Shown here: positions 24,364 to 28,180 of the stretch, piece after piece | Layout: each line of letters starts with the position of its first letter | Position numbering within the stretch: position 1 is the first letter of the stretch | NCBI GenBank assembly: GCA_044339595.1 | Contig: JBIIVF010000014.1 | Location: 1 to 28,180 of the forward strand | DNA from: CAZTGZ01 sp044339595 | Lineage (GTDB): Bacteria > Bacteroidota > Bacteroidia > NS11-12g > UBA9320 | DNA: 28,180 bases | Direction: 5' to 3' | The notes under the pieces: generated by a model | Told to the model about the DNA's origin: nothing | The model's input: only the letters and a program-made list of their open reading frames with translations | Database searches by the model: none | Translations under genes and position numbers: made by a program

Positions 24364-25128
24364 ATGAGAGAGTTTTTTCGGGTATTCCTACCAATACTCG
24401 CCATTTTTGCTATATCCATTGTTACCGCTTCTGCCCAAACGGAAGAAGAATACAATACGGAAACTCCTTCTGATTCTACCTATTCAGGAGACAGCGAATC
24501 TTACGGCGGAAGTGATTACGGTTCGGGAAGCAGCCGATCTGATGACGACCGTGGTGAAACTTCCCTGAGACCCAAGTTTCAACGCAGACCATATGACAGA
24601 TTCGTACCTCCTTTTGATACCATTTCCGGCCTCATCACTTACATTAGTGTGGTGGAAGTATTGGATCAGGATGGGGTAGAAATATTTTCTGACTCTATCT
24701 ACAAAAGAGCCCAACGTTGGCTTGAAAATGAGTTTGGCAAGAAAGAAGCCAAAGATTTTACCAAAATCAGCGGTGTGAATAAAGAGGGTGAAGGGTACAG
24801 AATGGTGGTTCAAGGACGTTTCCCATTGCTGGTGCAAACCAATGAATTCAACAAAGTGCCTTCCGGTGAAGTGCAATTTGAGATGGAAATCAGGGTGAAA
24901 GAAGGGCGTTATCGTTATAAAATCAACAATCTTGTGCATGTGGAGGCTCCGATCGTGGGGACCAAAACAGAACGCAAAACTTATTTTGAATTCTACAAAA
25001 ATCAAAAAGAAAGCGTAAAGCAAGGCGATCAGATTTTGTTGGCTGCCGACAAGCAGATCAACACCATGATCACCAAACTATATGAAACCTGCAAAGAGCC
25101 CATCCACGTGGATGAGGATGACTGGTAG
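24364..25128 (+). CDS. Secreted DUF4468 domain protein
   Basis: 254 residues. Signal peptide (FFRVFLPILAIFAISIV, cleavage ASA|Q near residue 24). A low-complexity linker rich in Ser, Gly, Asp and Tyr follows (about 27-70). A DUF4468 domain with TBP-like alpha/beta fold comes next (about 88-190: VVEVLDQDGVEIFSDSIYKR, AQRWLENEF, GEVQFEMEIRVKEGRYRYKI). The tail is charged and acidic (HVDEDDW). DUF4468 is widespread in Bacteroidota and has no known function. The ATG at 24364 begins the signal peptide and lies after a -7 box; the ATG at 24301 would add 21 basic residues. It is divergent from the M1 peptidase. Likely periplasmic or surface exposed. Confidence 0.8.
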   Translation: MREFFRVFLPILAIFAISIVTASAQTEEEYNTETPSDSTYSGDSESYGGSDYGSGSSRSDDDRGETSLRPKFQRRPYDRFVPPFDTISGLITYISVVEVLDQDGVEIFSDSIYKRAQRWLENEFGKKEAKDFTKISGVNKEGEGYRMVVQGRFPLLVQTNEFNKVPSGEVQFEMEIRVKEGRYRYKINNLVHVEAPIVGTKTERKTYFEFYKNQKESVKQGDQILLAADKQINTMITKLYETCKEPIHVDEDDW

Positions 25129-25216
25129 GCATTTTTCACGATTCTAATTGGAGGTTACACTGAATCTTCACTGAAACATGCGTCTTTAGTGTCTCTGAAA
25201 TCAACATTTCGCCAAG

Positions 25217-25238
25217 AATCAGTGCGACATGACTGATT
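25217..25238. repeat. 7-bp inverted repeat in a 261-bp gap
   Basis: AATCAGT (25217-25223) pairs with ACTGATT (25232-25238) around an 8-base loop. A second small hairpin, CTGTTT with AAACAG, is at 25334-25350. No T run follows either. Nothing else is seen between 25129 and 25389. Confidence 0.35.
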
Positions 25239-25389
25239 AGGTTTCAGCGTAGTGACATTTTCATATCGTTTTGCCTTTAAAGAAGGGCGCAATTACATTA
25301 AATGTTCATTCGAAGCACGAAACTAAAAACTAACTGTTTCTACAAAACAGGCTTGCAGAGAAAAATGCCCGCCTTTTGGGGAGGTATTA

Positions 25390-25542
25390 TTATGCAACGG
25401 GCTTTATAGTCGACTGTGTTTTGCGTTTCTTGAAGTATTCCAAGATTTCTTCCTTTGTCATCTTAGATAACTTCTCGCTCAATTTGTCTCTCTGCTGACG
25501 CATAAATTTTACAGCGTCAAAAGTTTTTTCAATCGTCTTCAT
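25390..25542 (-). CDS. Small partner (antitoxin-like) of the PIN toxin
   Basis: 50 residues from the ATG at 25542 to the TAA at 25390. Mostly helical and highly charged: MKTIEKTFDAVKFMRQQRDK, then a segment with LSKMTKEEILEYFKKRK. Proteins like this, roughly 50 residues with the F/M-D-A-V-K-x-M-R pattern, accompany PIN-domain genes in Bacteroidota from my memory of the family; the family has no well-known name. It overlaps the 3' end of the PIN gene by 14 bp, so translation is likely coupled. The order is toxin first, then partner, the reverse of most VapBC pairs. An antitoxin role is inferred from context only. Confidence 0.7.
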   Translation of the reverse strand: MKTIEKTFDAVKFMRQQRDKLSEKLSKMTKEEILEYFKKRKTQSTIKPVA

Positions 25543-25993
25543 ATTTTTCAAATTCTCTTGGTGAACGAATTTCTAGTTGTTTGAAACCGTTTTTTATGTT
25601 GATAGCGTTGTAACCCCTTATTCTTTCAATGTTTACAATATGTTTAAAGTTCCAACTCACTAAAAAGTCTGCACGATTTATGGTTGCTAATGCAATATGC
25701 AAACAGTCGGCATAACTTGTTCGTCCGACTACTTTTTCAGTTATGTATTCAGTTGCCAGGGTAACCGCTTCTTCGGTTATTTCAATGAATTCAGTTAAGT
25801 CTGCTTTTAAGCCTTTTACAAGTTCTATTACATTTTCCGGAGCATTTTCAAGTTCTTCCTGTGTAACTGTAGAGTAAAGAATAATGAACTCTCCTTTCCT
25901 AATTCTGTCAAATAATGGAATTGTGTGCTCTTTAAATTCTTCGTCAAAATGCCCCCCGAAAACGGATGTGTCTATGTAAATTCTTTGTTTCAC
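25529..25993 (-). CDS. PIN-domain ribonuclease, VapC-like toxin
   Basis: 154 residues, complete PIN fold. Acidic site residues are D8 (YIDTSVFGG), E46 or E47 (TVTQEELE), D96 (SYADCLHIALAT) and D109 with the W114-N115 motif (DFLVSWNFKH). VapC-type toxins are Mg-dependent RNases that cleave tRNA or rRNA. The start is a GTG at 25993; no ATG fits before the first conserved strand. A small helical protein gene overlaps its 3' end by 14 bp and is the likely antitoxin. No TAnnTTTG box is seen directly upstream. The AT-rich flanks and the isolated location suggest an acquired module. Confidence 0.85.
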   Translation of the reverse strand: MKQRIYIDTSVFGGHFDEEFKEHTIPLFDRIRKGEFIILYSTVTQEELENAPENVIELVKGLKADLTEFIEITEEAVTLATEYITEKVVGRTSYADCLHIALATINRADFLVSWNFKHIVNIERIRGYNAINIKNGFKQLEIRSPREFEKYEDD

Positions 25994-26100
25994 TTAGATA
26001 GTTGACTGATAATTTTCGAAGTTACGAATTTTTAGATTTGTTCTGACTGAAGGTTCTTGATATGAATAATCTGAGTATTTTAATTAGGTTTCTTAATCCT

Positions 26101-26162
26101 TTCGTACGAAGACGCTGATGTCTGATATTCAGCTTCCATCGTTAAATAAAAATGGTACCATT
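26101..26162. other. Two perfect palindromes in the gap upstream of the PIN gene
   Basis: TTCGTACGAA (26101-26110) and AATGGTACCATT (26151-26162) are fully self-complementary. They lie in the 282-bp space between the PIN gene start and the stop of the next small gene. They might be operator-like sites for the PIN module; no other content is seen in 25994-26275. Confidence 0.25.
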
Positions 26163-26275
26163 GAAAACAAAATCGAATACGGTTTTAGTAAGAATACCTA
26201 AGTGGTCCAACGATAGGTGGAAATCAACTTATTGATTGAATAATAAACACTATTTACAGATTGAGAATAAACCCA

Positions 26276-26452
26276 TTACTTCTGACTTTCCTCAATCTCC
26301 TTCATCAGCGCATCGGCTTCGGCAGTGAGTTTGTCTGACTCTTTTCTGTTGGTGTGAGATAACTGATATGCTTTTTCTATCAGCAGAGCATATTGTTTTC
26401 TTTTCTGTTCAGCAGGATCGGCAGGCTTAAAGATGTTTTTTATCCAGTTCAT
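26276..26452 (-). CDS. Lacal_2735-like small conserved protein
   Basis: 58 residues from the ATG at 26452 to the TAA at 26276. After MNWIKNIFKP, the protein is a charged helical hairpin with the pattern LIEKAYQLSHTNRKESDKLT followed by AEADALMKEIEE. The A-Y-x-L-S-x-T-N-R-K-x-S-D core matches the Lacal_2735 family of tiny cytoplasmic Bacteroidota proteins, whose function is unknown. It stands alone between the PIN module and the Cys-rich gene, on the minus strand. No clear promoter box is seen. Recognition is by pattern from memory; coding is well supported by composition. Confidence 0.75.
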   Translation of the reverse strand: MNWIKNIFKPADPAEQKRKQYALLIEKAYQLSHTNRKESDKLTAEADALMKEIEESQK

Positions 26453-26592
26453 AACAGACTAACAAGAAGGTGGAAAGAAATGTTTGAAGGGGTTTAAAGA
26501 GTCTTCAGATGGTAAAATTGCGATTAGTGGGGTAAATGGAAGATGGAGGAACATACATCTGCCAAAAATAACATGACAATTCTTTTTGGATA

Positions 26593-26621
26593 ATTCGAAA
26601 TTTATTTCTATATCTTCGAAT
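26593..26621. promoter_or_regulatory. Inverted repeat over a near -7 box, possible operator
   Basis: ATTCGAA (26593-26599) pairs exactly with TTCGAAT (26615-26621), 15 bases apart. The right arm overlaps TATCTTCG (26611-26618), one mismatch from TAnnTTTG. It lies 64 bp before the GTG of the Cys-rich gene. The geometry suits a repressor site; this is inference. Confidence 0.3.
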
Positions 26622-26685
26622 AAATTGTTTAGTGAAAACGACACTGTCTTAAGAAAATATTGAAGGAACAACTCACGAACAAATT

Positions 26686-27204
26686 GTGAAGAACAAATTA
26701 TTATTACTGATTTTATCATCTCTTTTGGGAGTAAATTCATCATTTTCTCAATCCATCGTAAAAAGATCCAAAGTTTGTGGTTATGCTGATTCGTATGAAA
26801 TGACCATTTCGAATCATGGATCAGACACTGCAATTATTTCCAACGTTGCCGTAACCCCTATAACGTCTGATTTAGTTGCCCTTTATACAATTGATGGTTC
26901 TATTGATTCGAGCTAATATGTAAGTTGGCCTAATAATGGGACATATTGGTATGTTCATTTTAACCCAAGCTTGGGACCTCAAAAATTGCCACCCGGTGCC
27001 GGTAGTACCGGTCCAGTTATTTGCAATTGCACGGGCACCGGGGCTTGTAAAGTAGTTCCCTTATCTTCCGGTGGGGCAGGTTGTACGAATGAAAGTTGTG
27101 ATCATTGTTGTGAAGAGGATGAAGGACCCACGATCACAAATTCCGGAGGAGGTATCCTAATAAAAGCAGTTTCAATCAAGTTGAATGGTACTACGTATTA
27201 TTAA
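26686..27204 (+). pseudogene. Cys-rich secreted protein interrupted by one in-frame TAA
   Basis: A GTG at 26686 opens a frame of 173 codons ending at 27204, broken only by TAA at 26914-26916 (codon 77). Before the stop: a signal peptide (LLLLILSSLLGVNSSFS|Q) and a strand-rich part with one Cys (KVCGYADSYEMTISN). After it: YVSWPNNGTYWYVHFNPS, which reads on naturally, a Pro/Gly linker, then seven Cys in about 30 residues (C-N-C, AC, GC, SC, HCC), then an acidic turn and a hydrophobic end. I know no named family. Either the gene is broken, the base is a sequencing error, or the TAA is read through. The 3' end overlaps the redoxin gene by 20 bp. Confidence 0.55.
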
Positions 27205-28180
27205 ATCAATTTCGTTTTTTGTTTTTTATTTCATTTTTTCATGTACTTTTACCATTACTAATGCTCAAGATTTTAGCATCAATTCAGTTATTTTCAGGCA
27301 GAACGGTTACGTAGAATATTATCACACTTATCATCCTTTATACCATGAAGTTTCAATTCATCGATACTTTAAGTTATGGTATTGCTCTAGTTCTGAGGCA
27401 AAATCCATCAAAAGTTTTGTCTTAACCGATTCATTAGAAACAATTGTGTATGCCAACAACATACTAGAACATTACATACACAAAACTCGCAAGAAGTACA
27501 TAGACACAATTAGTAATGCTGATGTCTATCCCATTTATCAACACAAGCGTAGCTTGCCACATATTTCGCCTATAGATCTTTATCAAAAGAATATTGAAAA
27601 GGGAAATTTGAATATTTATAAGATTGACGATTCACTTTACATTAAAATAGATGTTACACGGAACGACGCCTCAACCCTCCCGAGCAGGTTTTCAATCACG
27701 AGCGAATTTGTCGATTCATTTATTACAAAATATACATATACAAATTTTAAAACCCCTGGCGACTCGAGTGTATTAGAAATCAAATACCTTAAGCCGGAAA
27801 ATGAGATTGAAGTTACTCAAATTGATAGTATTGTTGAATACTTTATTAATCAATTTAGATCATATAAATGTGTAAATACAAATTCATCAGCATTTCGACC
27901 TACATCGCAATTTTCTCAGAAATATCCAACTGTTGATTCTGTAGCTAACCTAACTGATTCAGTTTTTAATATCTTTGATTCAACAGCCAAATTAATAATT
28001 TTAGACTTTTGGTATATGGGTTGCGCTCCTTGTATTAAAGCTATTCCATTCATGAATAAACTATACAGCACCTACTACTCTGAAGGCCTTAGAATATATG
28101 GTGTCAATCAGTTCGATACTTCGAAAAATATTATTGATGAATTTATTAGTCGAAAAGGAATTGTTTATCCGGTATTGCTC
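27185..28180 (+). CDS. Secreted TlpA-like thioredoxin-fold protein, 3' end outside window
   Basis: Open from the ATG at 27185 to the window edge (332 codons, no stop). A signal peptide (SISFFVFYFIFSCTFTITNA, cleavage about residue 28) leads to a roughly 230-residue strand-rich domain I do not recognise. Then comes a thioredoxin fold with ILDFWYMG-C280-A-P-C283-IKAIPFMN. The W-x-x-x-C-x-x-C-x-x-x-x-P layout is that of TlpA/ResA-like periplasmic disulfide reductases of Bacteroidota, which often have a unique N-terminal domain. It overlaps the Cys-rich secreted gene by 20 bp and is surely co-transcribed with it, so that protein is a plausible thiol substrate. The cis-proline region lies at or beyond the edge (GIVYPVLL). 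Confidence 0.8.
   Translation, partial: MVLRIIKSISFFVFYFIFSCTFTITNAQDFSINSVIFRQNGYVEYYHTYHPLYHEVSIHRYFKLWYCSSSEAKSIKSFVLTDSLETIVYANNILEHYIHKTRKKYIDTISNADVYPIYQHKRSLPHISPIDLYQKNIEKGNLNIYKIDDSLYIKIDVTRNDASTLPSRFSITSEFVDSFITKYTYTNFKTPGDSSVLEIKYLKPENEIEVTQIDSIVEYFINQFRSYKCVNTNSSAFRPTSQFSQKYPTVDSVANLTDSVFNIFDSTAKLIILDFWYMGCAPCIKAIPFMNKLYSTYYSEGLRIYGVNQFDTSKNIIDEFISRKGIVYPVLL

Noticed and set aside
24484..25023. 179-codon open frame on the minus strand
   Set aside because: Antisense to the DUF4468 gene; rich in His and Phe as expected from reading that gene backwards.
26459..26833. 124-codon minus-strand frame over the Cys-rich gene promoter
   Set aside because: No signal, domain or composition supporting coding; it covers the AT-rich leader and the signal peptide region of the plus-strand gene.
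26686..27204. Reassignment of TAA to a sense codon
   Set aside because: TAA ends well-supported genes in this window (for example at 7378-7380 and 15500-15502), so the two interrupted frames are not evidence for an altered code.
1..28180. CRISPR array, tRNA, rRNA, prophage or transposase genes
   Set aside because: No regularly spaced repeats, no cloverleaf-like sequence noticed by eye, and no transposase, integrase or phage structural gene among the translated frames.

Overview
The window looks like chromosomal DNA from a member of the Bacteroidota, probably a Chitinophagales- or Saprospirales-like lineage. Four things support this. Two secreted enzymes end in type IX secretion (T9SS) sorting domains. 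Many genes have a TAnnTTTG -7 promoter box and no Shine-Dalgarno sequence. Families typical of the phylum are present (DUF6268, DUF4468, Lacal_2735-like, a 50-residue partner of a PIN toxin). The intergenic spaces carry hairpin-rich repeats of the kind common in these genomes. Exact placement is inference. No tRNA, rRNA, CRISPR array, transposase or phage gene was seen.

Layout. 1-336 is the end of a GT2 glycosyltransferase, followed by non-coding repeat DNA, a small secreted protein (782-1129), and the first copy of a roughly 600-bp intergenic repeat (1202-1795). 1836-5470 holds tadA, an unknown protein, a DUF6268 barrel and a two-gene kynurenine-catabolism operon (3-hydroxyanthranilate dioxygenase, then ACMS decarboxylase). 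5620-8514 holds a T9SS serine hydrolase, a thioredoxin and a PQQ-type sugar dehydrogenase. 8762-15502 holds a Prc/Tsp protease, a membrane protein with an in-frame stop upstream, a duplicated hairpin element, an MBL-rhodanese persulfide dioxygenase-like protein, a radical SAM/SPASM protein and an OmpA-family protein. 15534-21385 holds a hairpin cluster, uvrB with a DUF456 gene in one operon, a low-molecular-weight tyrosine phosphatase, a secreted EEP-family nuclease and tilS. 21701-22200 is the second repeat copy. 22326-25128 has a divergent pair: an M1 lipoprotein aminopeptidase and a DUF4468 protein. 25390-28180 is accessory DNA: a PIN toxin with an overlapping small partner, a Lacal_2735-like small protein, and a cysteine-rich secreted protein (interrupted by one TAA) overlapping a TlpA-like redoxin that runs off the window.

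Most genes are housekeeping or envelope functions in short transcription units. The functional links supported by sequence are HAAO with ACMSD (consecutive reactions), DUF456 with uvrB (2-nt spacing), the PIN protein with its small partner (14-nt overlap), and the Cys-rich protein with the redoxin (20-nt overlap). The least explained parts are the two long repeat copies, whose main hairpin keeps its pairing while its sequence changes, and the Cys-rich/redoxin unit at the right edge.
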